A stretch of DNA of 64,000 bases from Chloroflexota bacterium (GTDB taxonomy: Bacteria > Chloroflexota > Anaerolineae > B4-G1 > SLSP01). This document shows, in pieces, positions 8,018-15,653 of the stretch (positions are counted from its first letter, which is position 1; every line of letters starts with the position of its first letter). The notes beneath the pieces are model-generated. The model did not search any database. It saw only the letters and a program-made list of their open reading frames with translations, and was not told where the DNA came from. The position numbers were made by a program, and so were the translations under genes. The stretch lies in the NCBI GenBank assembly GCA_019873645.1, contig JAIOAX010000005.1, positions 1 to 64,000 of the forward strand, in the 5' to 3' direction.

Positions 8018-8803
8018 CTATGAATCTGTTCGCGGCGCCACGCCGGAAGGTTGATTGCAGAGAATGGCACGCTTGCCGTCGCGATCTGTGTGGATGGTAT
8101 AGGTCTGTGCGCCGCTTTGCAGGACGATGCGATAGCCCGGCGTGATCACCATCAAACACTTCTCGTTCGGACGCGCGCAGCCCAGGCAGGAATTCGCCCA
8201 CTCGACGGCTTCGACGCTGACGACCGAAATGGACTCCGGCGTCACCTTTTCGCGTTCTGCAAGCATCTTAATCGCCGCCTTGACCGCCGGGTTGCCTGGA
8301 TAGGCGGGGCCGGTTTGCGGTTGTGTCGGGGGACAGAGGATAAACAAATCCGGCTTTTCTGGCGTGTGGACGGTATATTGGCGGCCGGCGGCATCGGCAA
8401 AGACCACGCGCCGGCCCGGCGTCAACACCTGGGCGTACATCTGCCCTGGTTGCGGACACCCCAGACTGGCATCCGGCCAAACGACATCTTCTACTGCGAT
8501 GAGCGTGAGTTCTTCCGCCGCCAGTTGTAACTGCGCAGCCACAAGCGCGCGCAACCGGGTCAGCGCGGCATCTTCCACAGGGGTAGAGGGCTGTGGCGTC
8601 GGTGACACGGTCACCGGCGCGGTGGGGGATACCCCAATCGGCGCTGTCGGTGAGGCGGTAGCCGGCGCTGACGGTTGTACCGCTGGTGAATGTTCCTGAT
8701 CGCTTGTCCCTGTCGGGGTCCCGTTATTCACCTTACCTGATGTAGGCCCCGCGCATGCGACGAACAACAGCAACAATCCGAATAAACACAAAAAACCTTT
8801 CAT
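8018..8803 (-). CDS. Lipoprotein with a duplicated ~75-residue domain
   Basis: 261 aa. A short hydrophobic signal ends in LFVAC, a lipobox giving Cys17 at the mature N-terminus. A Pro/Thr/Ala spacer (about 25-85) leads to two homologous modules. Each begins with a helix (LRALVAAQLQL; VKAAIKMLAERE), continues with VEDVVWPDASLGCPQPG or VEAVEWANSCLGCARPN, then VLTPGRRVVF or VITPGYRIVL, and ends with YTVHT or YTIHT and a terminal Cys (LFILC; AILC). I do not recognise a named domain; the conserved cysteines may pair within each module after export. The start has GGAGG upstream. No operon partner: the downstream neighbour is the mobile element at 7847-7999. Confidence 0.75.
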   Translation of the reverse strand: MKGFLCLFGLLLLFVACAGPTSGKVNNGTPTGTSDQEHSPAVQPSAPATASPTAPIGVSPTAPVTVSPTPQPSTPVEDAALTRLRALVAAQLQLAAEELTLIAVEDVVWPDASLGCPQPGQMYAQVLTPGRRVVFADAAGRQYTVHTPEKPDLFILCPPTQPQTGPAYPGNPAVKAAIKMLAEREKVTPESISVVSVEAVEWANSCLGCARPNEKCLMVITPGYRIVLQSGAQTYTIHTDRDGKRAILCNQPSGVAPRTDS

Positions 8804-8916
8804 CTAAAAACCTCCGCTAACAATCTGTCTGAACGTTGGTGCGTCAACACGTTGGAATGTTTGTGGCAACGCAAATTGCTAACTTATGTGACATACCCTG
8901 GAATATGCAAGCTGAA

Positions 8917-8945
8917 AATCCGTTTCATCCGTTCAATCCGTTGAC
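8917..8945 (+). repeat. Short-period repeat (ATCCGTT units)
   Basis: Three ATCCGTT units spaced nine bases apart precede GACC. The same stretch occurs inverted at 36395-36423 upstream of a giant secreted-protein gene. Nothing else of note was seen in the 240-bp spacer apart from the promoter at 8991-9019. Confidence 0.65.
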
Positions 8946-8990
8946 CTAAAGACGGTTTCCGGGGATGTGAAGTTCCCTGAAACAATGCGA

Positions 8991-9019
8991 TTTGCTCTGC
9001 CGCCACCTGCGAGTATAAT
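8991..9019 (+). promoter_or_regulatory. Probable sigma70-type promoter for the ABC-2 permease gene
   Basis: A perfect TATAAT (9014-9019) lies 25 bases before the ATG, with a weak TTTGCT 17 bases upstream of it. The ribosome site GGAGG sits between. Confidence 0.5.
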
Positions 9020-9043
9020 CTACTTAATCCTTGTGGAGGCGTT

Positions 9044-9967
9044 ATGAATCCAATTCTGACCCGTCATCTGTACAGCAGTGCGCGCCGGAATCGCTTTTTC
9101 TGGTTCTTGAGTCTCTATCTCTTGGGCATAGGACTGCTGACGCTTTCCTTTGGATTGGTGATTGTCGTCCCCAACCTGACCGGCAGTGACTCTATCTCAA
9201 TGCTCGACATCTTCACCGGTGGGCGGACGCTGTACTGGTTTTCGGGGGTAGTATTAATCTTGACGGCCGGTCTGATCGTTCCCATCACCGCGTTAGGCGC
9301 GTTCGCCGGCGAGCGCGAAAGACGTACCCTCGATCTCCTGGTTGCCACCACGCTCAAAACCCGCGACATCGTCCTGGGGAAGCTGGCCTCCGCCTGGGCA
9401 AGCGGCGCGGTCTATGTCCTGGCCCCCCTGCCTTTGTTGATGACCGGATTCTGGCTCGGCGGCGTCACCAGCGTTGAATTGAGACTGACCCTGCTCTTCC
9501 TGGTACTGACGATGCTTGTGAGTATCGCCTGGGCTTTGTTGATCTCAGTCCTTGTCCGCAAGACCATCGCCGCCGTGCTCATCTTTTACGGGGTCAATTT
9601 TGCTTCCCTGCCCTTGATCATCGTTCTGGGGACGGCATTGGTGGGCATCGCAGAAGCCTGGAAATACAATGTCATGCTACCTGTGCAACCTTTCTGGATT
9701 GAAGCCCTGATTCAGTATGGCTGGGTCCTGCTTGCCGGACTGCATCCGCTGACCGCCGCCATTGTGACCGAAGCCATGTTCTTCGAGCAGGATTCGTGGC
9801 TGTTACTCGACTTTACCGTGGAGCGTTACAGCGGGACGAGCGGCGCCACCGTCATCGGCAGTCTGATATTGCCTTCACCGTGGATTATCTTTATGATCAC
9901 GGCCCTGCTGACTACGGTGATTCTGTTGCGGCTAACCGTCTGGCGGCTTGGACGAACGGAGCGCTGA
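9044..9967 (+). CDS. ABC-2 type transporter permease
   Basis: 307 aa with about six membrane helices (FFWFLSLYLLGIGLLTLSFG near the start; VILIFYG-type helices mid-protein; WIIFMITALLTTVILLRLTVW at the end). The cytosolic loop GAFAGERERRTLDLLVATT is the hallmark of ABC-2 permeases (ERE--T-----TPL), followed by the coupling stretch LKTRDIVLGKLASAW. These permeases move lipids, drugs, polysaccharides or metals. No ATPase gene is adjacent, so its partner must be encoded elsewhere. The next gene starts two bases past its stop (TGAGATG), so the two are probably coupled. Confidence 0.85.
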   Translation: MNPILTRHLYSSARRNRFFWFLSLYLLGIGLLTLSFGLVIVVPNLTGSDSISMLDIFTGGRTLYWFSGVVLILTAGLIVPITALGAFAGERERRTLDLLVATTLKTRDIVLGKLASAWASGAVYVLAPLPLLMTGFWLGGVTSVELRLTLLFLVLTMLVSIAWALLISVLVRKTIAAVLIFYGVNFASLPLIIVLGTALVGIAEAWKYNVMLPVQPFWIEALIQYGWVLLAGLHPLTAAIVTEAMFFEQDSWLLLDFTVERYSGTSGATVIGSLILPSPWIIFMITALLTTVILLRLTVWRLGRTER

Positions 9968-9968
9968 G

Positions 9969-11528
9969 ATGCCGGCGGCGCTGGAGTACGAAATCGCACG
10001 CTTGACCGGCGCACTCCGCCGCCACATGGCCATGCGCGGTGGCAGTTGGGGCCTCGTCGGCGCATTGGGAGGAATCCTCATCGCAGCCATGGTCGCGCGG
10101 CTCATGCCATTGTGGCATCAGACGGAACTACTGCTGGCGGGCCTTTGGGGCTTGAGCGGTGGCATCCTCCTGGGGGCGTTGCTCGGCTACGTCTGGCCCA
10201 TGCCCGTGCCGCGCCGACTGCGCCTGTTCGACCGGCGGCTGCGCCTGGCCGACCGCCTGACGACGGCCTGGGAACTGGCGCAAACACGTATCACGGCTCC
10301 GGCAGTGTTCATCCATCTTCAGCATGAAGAGACGCTGAATACTGTTCGGAAAGTGGCCCCACAAGCGGCCTTCCCTTGCCGTCCTCCGCGCAGCGCAAGT
10401 TTTGTCGCGCTGTTGTTAATCGCCGGCTTGATTCCCGCGCTTTTCTTTGCCAATCCCCAAGAAGCGGCGCTGGCCCACCGCGAAGCGCAGCAGCAGGCTA
10501 CAGAAGCCGTTATTGCCCAACTGGAACAGACCCGCGCTGACCTGGCCGATAATCCCACGCTCTCCGAGGCCGAACGTGAAGCCGCCCTCAAAGCCCTCGA
10601 CGAAGCGCTGGCGACGCTCCACGACCGCCAGAGCACTCCCGCAGAACAACAGGCAGCGCTTGCCGCAGCCGAACAGCGATTAGCGGCGCTGCGAGCGCCG
10701 GAAGCGGCTGCACAGCTTGAACGCCTGGCAGAAGCCAGTCCTGTCTCTGCTGCTGAAGTTGTTCAGCCGTTAAGTGTGGCGCTGCAAAAAGGCGACGCCG
10801 AAGCTGCGGCCACATACCTGCGCAGTCTGCTTGATCCGACGAACAAAGAACCACTCACGGCTGAAGAAATGCTGACGCTGGCCGACGCCTTCACCCAGAT
10901 CGCCGACGCCCTGCAAACCACCGATCCCGCCCTGGCCGAACAATTCCAGAAGGCTGCCCAGGAAATCTATACCGGCGACATCGCTTCTGCCAGAGAGGCG
11001 ATTGCGCAGGCCGCCGAGACACTCTCTGAAGTCGCGCAGGCCAATGCGCCCAATCAAACGCTGGAACAGGCGCAGGCGGGTCTCCAACAGGCGCAGCAGA
11101 CCTTAGGCAATGCACAGCGGCAGACGACAGAGCCGACTGCTGCTGGCGCAACGACACAGCTGGGCAGTTCAGAGACCCAAGGCACGGGTATGCAGGGGCA
11201 GCCGGGGTCAGGCGCCCCTCAAGGTACAGGCGGCGAGACCGGCGGTGTGGCTGTCGGCGGGCATCATGAAGATACGGGCAGCAGCGCGCCTTACGGAGAG
11301 GGGCAGGCGCCGCGCCTCGCCGGACAAGGCGGCGAGATTACAATTCCGCGTCAGGAGACCCTCGGTGCACCGCATACGACCACCGGCGCGCCCGGGGAAA
11401 CGCGCGTGCCATACACCGAAGTGTACGCCGATTACGTCGCAGCTGCCAGAGCGGCCATGGCACGCAACGCCTATCCGCCGGCGTTGCGTGCCTACGTGCG
11501 CCAATACTTTGAGGAATTGGAGCCGTAG
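9969..11528 (+). CDS. Membrane-anchored alpha-helical protein of unknown function
   Basis: 519 aa starting at the ATG in TGAGATG. Two hydrophobic helices (about 25-75) and a third (SFVALLLIAGLIPALFFA, about 140) precede a long Ala/Glu/Gln-rich helical region (about 155-390) with repeated ALxxALxxLxx character, probably coiled coil. A Gly/Ser/Thr-rich linker (about 400-475) leads to a conserved-looking tail ending RAYVRQYFEELEP. I know no defined function. Coupling to an ABC-2 permease suggests a membrane-associated accessory role (inference). Confidence 0.7.
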   Translation: MPAALEYEIARLTGALRRHMAMRGGSWGLVGALGGILIAAMVARLMPLWHQTELLLAGLWGLSGGILLGALLGYVWPMPVPRRLRLFDRRLRLADRLTTAWELAQTRITAPAVFIHLQHEETLNTVRKVAPQAAFPCRPPRSASFVALLLIAGLIPALFFANPQEAALAHREAQQQATEAVIAQLEQTRADLADNPTLSEAEREAALKALDEALATLHDRQSTPAEQQAALAAAEQRLAALRAPEAAAQLERLAEASPVSAAEVVQPLSVALQKGDAEAAATYLRSLLDPTNKEPLTAEEMLTLADAFTQIADALQTTDPALAEQFQKAAQEIYTGDIASAREAIAQAAETLSEVAQANAPNQTLEQAQAGLQQAQQTLGNAQRQTTEPTAAGATTQLGSSETQGTGMQGQPGSGAPQGTGGETGGVAVGGHHEDTGSSAPYGEGQAPRLAGQGGEITIPRQETLGAPHTTTGAPGETRVPYTEVYADYVAAARAAMARNAYPPALRAYVRQYFEELEP

Positions 11529-11531
11529 AAT

Positions 11532-11559
11532 TTGACAAAATATCCAGGTGGATTATACT
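11532..11559 (+). promoter_or_regulatory. Strong sigma70-type promoter for the glnA leader
   Basis: Consensus TTGACA (11532-11537), a 16-bp spacer and TATACT (11554-11559). Transcription would start near 11566, about 27 bases before a 17-codon leader peptide and about 260 bases before glnA. Confidence 0.8.
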
Positions 11560-11592
11560 GTTGCTTATAGCCAGGGAACAGAGTCATCTCTT

Positions 11593-11646
11593 ATGAACAA
11601 TGTGATCGTCGTTGTGATGAATAACCAGCAGCAGCGGCTTCGCTAA
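11593..11646 (+). CDS. Putative leader peptide with a Gln-codon run
   Basis: A 17-codon reading frame encodes MNNVIVVVMNNQQQRLR. Three consecutive CAG codons (11626-11634) sit just before a hairpin and an intrinsic terminator that precede glnA. The first half is rich in Val/Ile codons. The third Gln codon lies in the 5' arm of a hairpin (11631-11640 with 11649-11653 and 11661-11665). The only SD-like run, AGGGA, is about 17 bases upstream, so initiation would be weak. The layout is that of a transcription attenuator leader; function is inferred. Confidence 0.6.
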   Translation: MNNVIVVVMNNQQQRLR

Positions 11647-11687
11647 GCAAGCCGGTCGGTGCTGCGCGTTATTACCAGGTTTCTTCT

Positions 11688-11722
11688 AACCAGCCTACCG
11701 GCAAACGGTAGGCTGGTTTTTT
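11688..11722 (+). terminator. Intrinsic terminator in the glnA leader (attenuator)
   Basis: A 13-bp perfect stem, AACCAGCCTACCG (11688-11700) with CGGTAGGCTGGTT (11706-11718), has a GCAAA loop and an uninterrupted T run. It lies after the leader peptide and about 105 bases before glnA, so it must be read through for glnA expression. ACCGGC at 11697-11702 could instead pair with GCCGGT at 11651-11656. A perfect anti-16S match (AAGGAGGTGAT, 11729-11739) follows with no convincing gene attached. Confidence 0.85.
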
Positions 11723-11828
11723 AATATCAAGGAGGTGATGTGTAAACTGCTCAATTCAGTAGTCGGCGTGCTCGTGATCTGGATTCACAAAACTGTCCAT
11801 CAATTTAATTCTTTAGGAGGAGAGGGAA

Positions 11829-13160
11829 ATGGTTACGGAAATTTTAGCCCGCGCGAAGGAAGATGACATTCGTTTTGTAAGTTTTCAATTCACCGATATT
11901 TTCGGGACGATCAAAAGCGTCACCTTGCCGGTTGTCCAGCTCAAAGAAGCACTGGAAGAGGGGATCTTCTTTGACGGCTCATCGGTGCAGGGGTTTGCGC
12001 GCATTTTTGAGAGTGATATGGTCCTTGTCCCGGACCCGACAACCTACCGGGTGTTGCCGTGGAGTGTGCCGGAGCGCCGCCGCGCCCGCATCATCTGCGA
12101 TGTATATACGACGGACGGCAAGCCGCTGCCCAGCTCGCCGCGAGGTATCCTGAAGCGGATATTGGACCGGGCAGCCGCCAAAGGCTATACCTACAACGTC
12201 GGGCCGGAACTGGAATTCTTCTTGTTCAAGCGCAATGGGGATTCGCCACTTGTGCCGGTGCCCCACGATGTCGGCGGCTACTTCGACTTCTCACCCCGCG
12301 ACGAAGCCCAACAGGTGCGCAGTGAGATCATCATCGCCCTGGAAGCCCTCGGCATCCACGTTGAAATGGCACACCACGAGGTCGCCGTCGGGCAACACGA
12401 GATTGATTTCCGCTACGCCGATGCGTTGACAACGGCCGACAGCGCCATCACGCTGAAGTACACCGTGCGCGCTATTGCCGCCACCTACGGCATTTACGCC
12501 AGCTTCATGCCCAAGCCCATCTTCGGCATCAACGGTTCGGGGATGCATACCCACCAGAGTCTAAGCGATAGCAAGGGCAAAAACCTCTTTTACGACGCCA
12601 ACGATCCCTATAATCTCTCCAAACTCGCCTATCACTTTATGGCCGGACAGATTGCCCATGCACGGGCGATTTCGGCCATCGGCGCGCCCACGGTGAACAG
12701 CTACAAACGCCTGACGCCCGGCTACGAGGCGCCGGTCTACATCTGTTGGGCGCACCGCAACCGCTCGGCGATGATCCGCGTGCCGGCCATCCGTCCTGGC
12801 AAAGAGGCCGCAACACGCCTCGAGTTGCGCTGTCCCGATCCCAGCAGCAACCCCTATCTGCTCTTTGCCGTGATGCTGGCGGCCGGTCTGGACGGCATCG
12901 AGCGCCAACTTGAGGCGCCGGAGCCGGTCAACGAGGATATCTACCATCTGCAAGAGACCGACCTGGCCGAACGTTCCATTGGCACCTTGCCCGGCACGCT
13001 CGCCGAGGCCCTTGACGCCCTGGAACAGGACACAGTGATCCTTGAAGCATTGGGAGAAGCGTTGACCGAGCCGTTTATCCGCGCCAAGCGCGCCGAATGG
13101 GACGAGTACCGCATCCGCGTGACGCCATGGGAGCTGGAACGGTATCTCGAAACCGCATAA
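11829..13160 (+). CDS. glnA: Glutamine synthetase, type I (alpha subgroup)
   Basis: 443 aa enzyme that joins ammonia and glutamate using ATP. The N-terminal beta-grasp domain carries FDGSSVQGFARIFESDM. The catalytic domain shows GPELEFFLF, HHEVAVGQHEI, FGINGSGMHTHQSL (metal and ATP ligands), NSYKRLTPGYEAPVYICW and LELRCPDPSSNPYL. Length and the lack of the adenylylation-loop tyrosine region typical of the beta subgroup place it with GSI-alpha enzymes, which are usually controlled by feedback and transcription. AGGAGGAGAGG lies just before the ATG. Transcription probably passes through the attenuator at 11593-11722 and ends at 13186-13217. No regulator gene of the GlnR or PII type is adjacent. 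Confidence 0.95.
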   Translation: MVTEILARAKEDDIRFVSFQFTDIFGTIKSVTLPVVQLKEALEEGIFFDGSSVQGFARIFESDMVLVPDPTTYRVLPWSVPERRRARIICDVYTTDGKPLPSSPRGILKRILDRAAAKGYTYNVGPELEFFLFKRNGDSPLVPVPHDVGGYFDFSPRDEAQQVRSEIIIALEALGIHVEMAHHEVAVGQHEIDFRYADALTTADSAITLKYTVRAIAATYGIYASFMPKPIFGINGSGMHTHQSLSDSKGKNLFYDANDPYNLSKLAYHFMAGQIAHARAISAIGAPTVNSYKRLTPGYEAPVYICWAHRNRSAMIRVPAIRPGKEAATRLELRCPDPSSNPYLLFAVMLAAGLDGIERQLEAPEPVNEDIYHLQETDLAERSIGTLPGTLAEALDALEQDTVILEALGEALTEPFIRAKRAEWDEYRIRVTPWELERYLETA

Positions 13161-13185
13161 AGGCCCGCCGCACCCGTGTTTGTGC

Positions 13186-13217
13186 ATGCCCCGCTGTATT
13201 GGCGGGGCATTCTTTTT
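13186..13217 (+). terminator. Intrinsic terminator of glnA
   Basis: A nine-base stem, ATGCCCCGC (13186-13194) with GCGGGGCAT (13202-13210), is followed by TCTTTTT. The mobile element at 13220 starts right after the T tract. Confidence 0.85.
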
Positions 13218-13219
13218 AC

Positions 13220-13372
13220 GGGTACATTTCAACTTCGGGGCAAATCTTGCTGTGGCCGGTCTCTGACCGCGCCACTGCGGGATCAGACGCTGCGCAGGCG
13301 CGGTCTGGAGACCGGCCTGAGCAGCGTCTAGTTGCCGTAGCTGATAAATCGCCCCCGTCTTGAAATGCCCCC
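13220..13372 (-). mobile_element. 153-bp miniature inverted-repeat element, copy B
   Basis: Same length and sequence plan as 7847-7999, on the opposite strand: GGGGGCATTTCA to GAAATGTACCC when read on the minus strand, with the same inner arms (GGCCGGTCTC and GAGACCGGCC). Flanks CTTTTTAC (13212-13219) and CTTATTAC (13373-13380) match at seven of eight positions, consistent with an 8-bp target duplication that has since taken one substitution. No reading frame inside. Confidence 0.85.
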
Positions 13373-13387
13373 CTTATTACCGGCGAA

Positions 13388-13416
13388 TTGCCAGATTTGC
13401 CGATTTCCGGTATAAC
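13388..13416 (+). promoter_or_regulatory. Probable promoter for the Nudix-nth operon
   Basis: TTGCCA (13388-13393), a 17-bp spacer, TATAAC (13411-13416). It would give a leader of about 130 bases before the Nudix ATG. No other feature was seen in 13381-13551. Confidence 0.5.
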
Positions 13417-13551
13417 ATAGGGTAGATATGACCTGAAGATAACCACAGATTGCACAAATTTTACAGAAAAATCCGTGTCGTCTGGGGTTGCAAACGGCCA
13501 TAGCCGTATTTCCGACACAAGTGAGTCATTCCGTTCTTAGTAAGGTGCACG

Positions 13552-13995
13552 ATGGTCAAACAATCCCTTCCCATTACCTATATGGCTGCCGGCGGCGTGC
13601 TCACCAACCCGGCGATGACCGCGGTACTTCTGCTGATCCGCCCGGCGCGGGATGAGGTGCGCCTGCCCAAAGGGCATGTTGAACCCGGCGAAGATGTCGC
13701 CCAAACGGCTTTGCGCGAGGTTGCCGAGGAGGCCGGTTACGATGACCTCGAAATCGTCGCCGACCTGGGAGAACAGTTGGTGGCTTTCCCGTTAGGTGGA
13801 GCCATGGTGCGCCGCACCGAACGCTACTTTCTCATGCGTGCGCGTTCCCTGCGCCAGATCGCGCGTCCTGCCGACGATGAGCAACAGTTCTTTACCATCT
13901 GGGTACCCTGGGATGAAGTCATCTCCCATCTCACGTTCGAGGCAGAACAGGAATGGATCCGCAGGGCGCGGCGCATTATGGGGCAGGGCCGATGA
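13552..13995 (+). CDS. Nudix hydrolase
   Basis: 147 aa. The Nudix box reads GHVEPGEDVAQTALRE then VAEEAGY (about residues 43-65), matching GX5EX7REUXEEXGU with all catalytic glutamates present. It hydrolyses a nucleoside diphosphate linked to another moiety; the substrate cannot be told. The beta strands before the box (LLLIRPARDEVRLPK) resemble diadenosine-polyphosphate or general house-cleaning Nudix enzymes. Its TGA overlaps the ATG of the endonuclease III gene (ATGA), so the two are co-translated; both fit nucleotide-pool and DNA-damage upkeep. Confidence 0.9.
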   Translation: MVKQSLPITYMAAGGVLTNPAMTAVLLLIRPARDEVRLPKGHVEPGEDVAQTALREVAEEAGYDDLEIVADLGEQLVAFPLGGAMVRRTERYFLMRARSLRQIARPADDEQQFFTIWVPWDEVISHLTFEAEQEWIRRARRIMGQGR

Positions 13996-14660
13996 CCGGC
14001 GCCTCCGCATCCGACATCGTCCGGGAGATTCACCGGCGGCTCTATGCGGCCTACGGTGAGCCGGCCCAGCATCCCGACGGCGACCCACTTGCTGTGCTGG
14101 TCAACACCATTTTGAGCCAGAACACCAACGACCGCAACCGCGATCTGGCTTTCGCGCGTCTGCGCGCTCAATTCCCCACCTGGGAAGCGGTGCGCGACGC
14201 GCCCTCGGCGGCCATCATCGCGGCCATCCGTCCCGCAGGGCTGGCGCCGTCCAAAGGGCCACACATCCAGGCTGCACTGCGGCAGATCACCGCTGAACGG
14301 GGAGAATTGTCGCTGGACTTCCTGGCAACCCTTCCCCTTGAAGAAGCGCGACAATGGCTCTTACATCTTGACGGCGTCGGCCCCAAAACGGCGGCGATTG
14401 TGCTGCTGTTTGCTTTGGGACGCCCGACTTTTCCGGTGGACACGCACATCCATCGCGTCACGCGGCGGTTGAGGCTGATCCCGGAGCATACCTCGCGCGA
14501 AAAGGCGCACGGGTTGTTAGAGGCTCTTGTGCCGCCGGAGTTGTACTGGAATCTGCACCTGAACCTCATTGCCCACGGGCGACAAGTGTGCCACGCCCGT
14601 CATCCTGAATGTACCAGATGCATTTTACAGGATCTGTGTCCTAGCCGGGCTGGGGCCTAA
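13992..14660 (+). CDS. nth: Endonuclease III-like DNA glycosylase/AP lyase
   Basis: 222 aa from the ATG in the ATGA overlap. The helix-hairpin-helix LDGVGPKTAAIVLLF carries the catalytic lysine, and PVDTHIHRV carries the catalytic aspartate. The C-terminal [4Fe-4S] ligands follow C-X6-C-X2-C-X5-C (CHARHPECTRCILQDLC), exactly as in Nth. It removes oxidised pyrimidines and cleaves the abasic site. An earlier in-frame ATG at 13953 would overlap the Nudix gene and adds no conserved sequence. Length and motifs are normal. Confidence 0.92.
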   Translation: MTGASASDIVREIHRRLYAAYGEPAQHPDGDPLAVLVNTILSQNTNDRNRDLAFARLRAQFPTWEAVRDAPSAAIIAAIRPAGLAPSKGPHIQAALRQITAERGELSLDFLATLPLEEARQWLLHLDGVGPKTAAIVLLFALGRPTFPVDTHIHRVTRRLRLIPEHTSREKAHGLLEALVPPELYWNLHLNLIAHGRQVCHARHPECTRCILQDLCPSRAGA

Positions 14661-14692
14661 TCCCCAGTCACCATTTCAAGGAGTGATGCGGT

Positions 14693-15274
14693 ATGAAAAG
14701 CGCCGCCGTCTCAAAATTCAAACTGTTGCCGTATCAAATGCTGGCGAAACGCTGGACGGGGCCGGCCTTCTGGCTCATCCCTGCCGGTATCGCGTTGGGG
14801 TGGGCCATCCCCAAATTACCACAGTTAAACCAGCAGTATTCGTTTGCCGGCTGGGTGGTTGCCGGTATAGGGGTGCTTCTTTTTACCTACACGCTGTTGC
14901 TGCGGCGCGCGCATATCCGTTGTCACAAGAACAATTTTGTCATCCACACCCCCTTTTATCCGGTGGCCTTTTCCTACCAGCGTATTGAGATGATCCGCTT
15001 GCTGGATTTCAAAAGCATTTTCTCACCGGAAAAAGAAAAGAAAGCCCGCCGGCAGTTGTACGCCGATCTCTGGGGTAAGACGGTGGTGGCCGTCAATCTC
15101 AAAGGGTATCCCTTGCCGTTGTGGTGGCTGCGTTTGTGGTTGCATCCCTATCTGTTGCATCCCGGCGAAACTGCCCTGGTTTTACCGGTTGAAGATTGGA
15201 TGAAATTGTCCCTCAAACTGGAATCCTTGCGCACGGCCTGGCTAGAGACACGCCGTCAACGGCAGGGGAGATGA
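14693..15274 (+). CDS. Small membrane protein, possible PH-like domain
   Basis: 193 aa with two hydrophobic helices (AFWLIPAGIALGWAIP and GWVVAGIGVLLFTYTLLL, about 27-70) and a soluble beta-rich region beginning HIRCHKNNFVIHTPFYPVAFSY. That region resembles bacterial PH-like membrane proteins, which follow two helices with a short beta barrel; the match is a judgement by eye. AAGGAG lies ten bases upstream of the ATG. It sits between nth and the oriC/dnaA region with no obvious functional link. Confidence 0.6.
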   Translation: MKSAAVSKFKLLPYQMLAKRWTGPAFWLIPAGIALGWAIPKLPQLNQQYSFAGWVVAGIGVLLFTYTLLLRRAHIRCHKNNFVIHTPFYPVAFSYQRIEMIRLLDFKSIFSPEKEKKARRQLYADLWGKTVVAVNLKGYPLPLWWLRLWLHPYLLHPGETALVLPVEDWMKLSLKLESLRTAWLETRRQRQGR

Positions 15275-15319
15275 AATATAAGACTGTGTGATTTTGGCGT
15301 TTTTTTGCAAAATGTTAGA

Positions 15320-15500
15320 ATTTTACAAATTGTGCCCCACTTTTCCACAGCCTTCTCCACATCTCAAGCCATACCTGTAGGGGATCCCGGCCTTAAGAAC
15401 CGTATAAGTGCTGAATAAAAAGATTGTAATCCACACCAGAGCAGGCAAGATTAAAATTGGTTTTTTTTAAGATAAAAATCCTTTTGGGCATTGTCTCTTT
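15320..15500 (+). other. oriC: Candidate origin region (oriC) upstream of dnaA
   Basis: The 379-bp spacer before dnaA holds three DnaA-box-like nonamers on one strand, each one base from TTATCCACA: TTTTCCACA (15341-15349), TTCTCCACA (15353-15361) and TAATCCACA (15427-15435). They are followed by an AT-rich stretch (15446-15530) suited to unwinding. Position next to dnaA supports an origin, but only three boxes are visible, so dnaA autoregulation is an alternative. Confidence 0.5.
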
Positions 15501-15519
15501 TAGTCTTTTTTGGTACAAT
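15491..15519 (+). promoter_or_regulatory. Probable dnaA promoter
   Basis: TTGTCT (15491-15496), a 17-bp spacer and TACAAT (15514-15519), about 135 bases before the dnaA ATG, directly downstream of the DnaA-box-like sites. Confidence 0.5.
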
Positions 15520-15653
15520 ATAAAAGGTCACCCGGGGAGAAGGGAAACAAATCCTCCCACCTTTTCCCTGAAGTAAGCGGGCAAGTGACCATCCTTTTTT
15601 TGACAGCGCTGTTGAGGGCGTAATCCTTGCGAAATTAACTCAAGGAGAATTGT

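Noticed and set aside
11738-11868. A second leader peptide starting at ATG 11738
   Set aside because: The start codon lies inside the Shine-Dalgarno match, leaving no spacing, and the frame runs out of phase into glnA.
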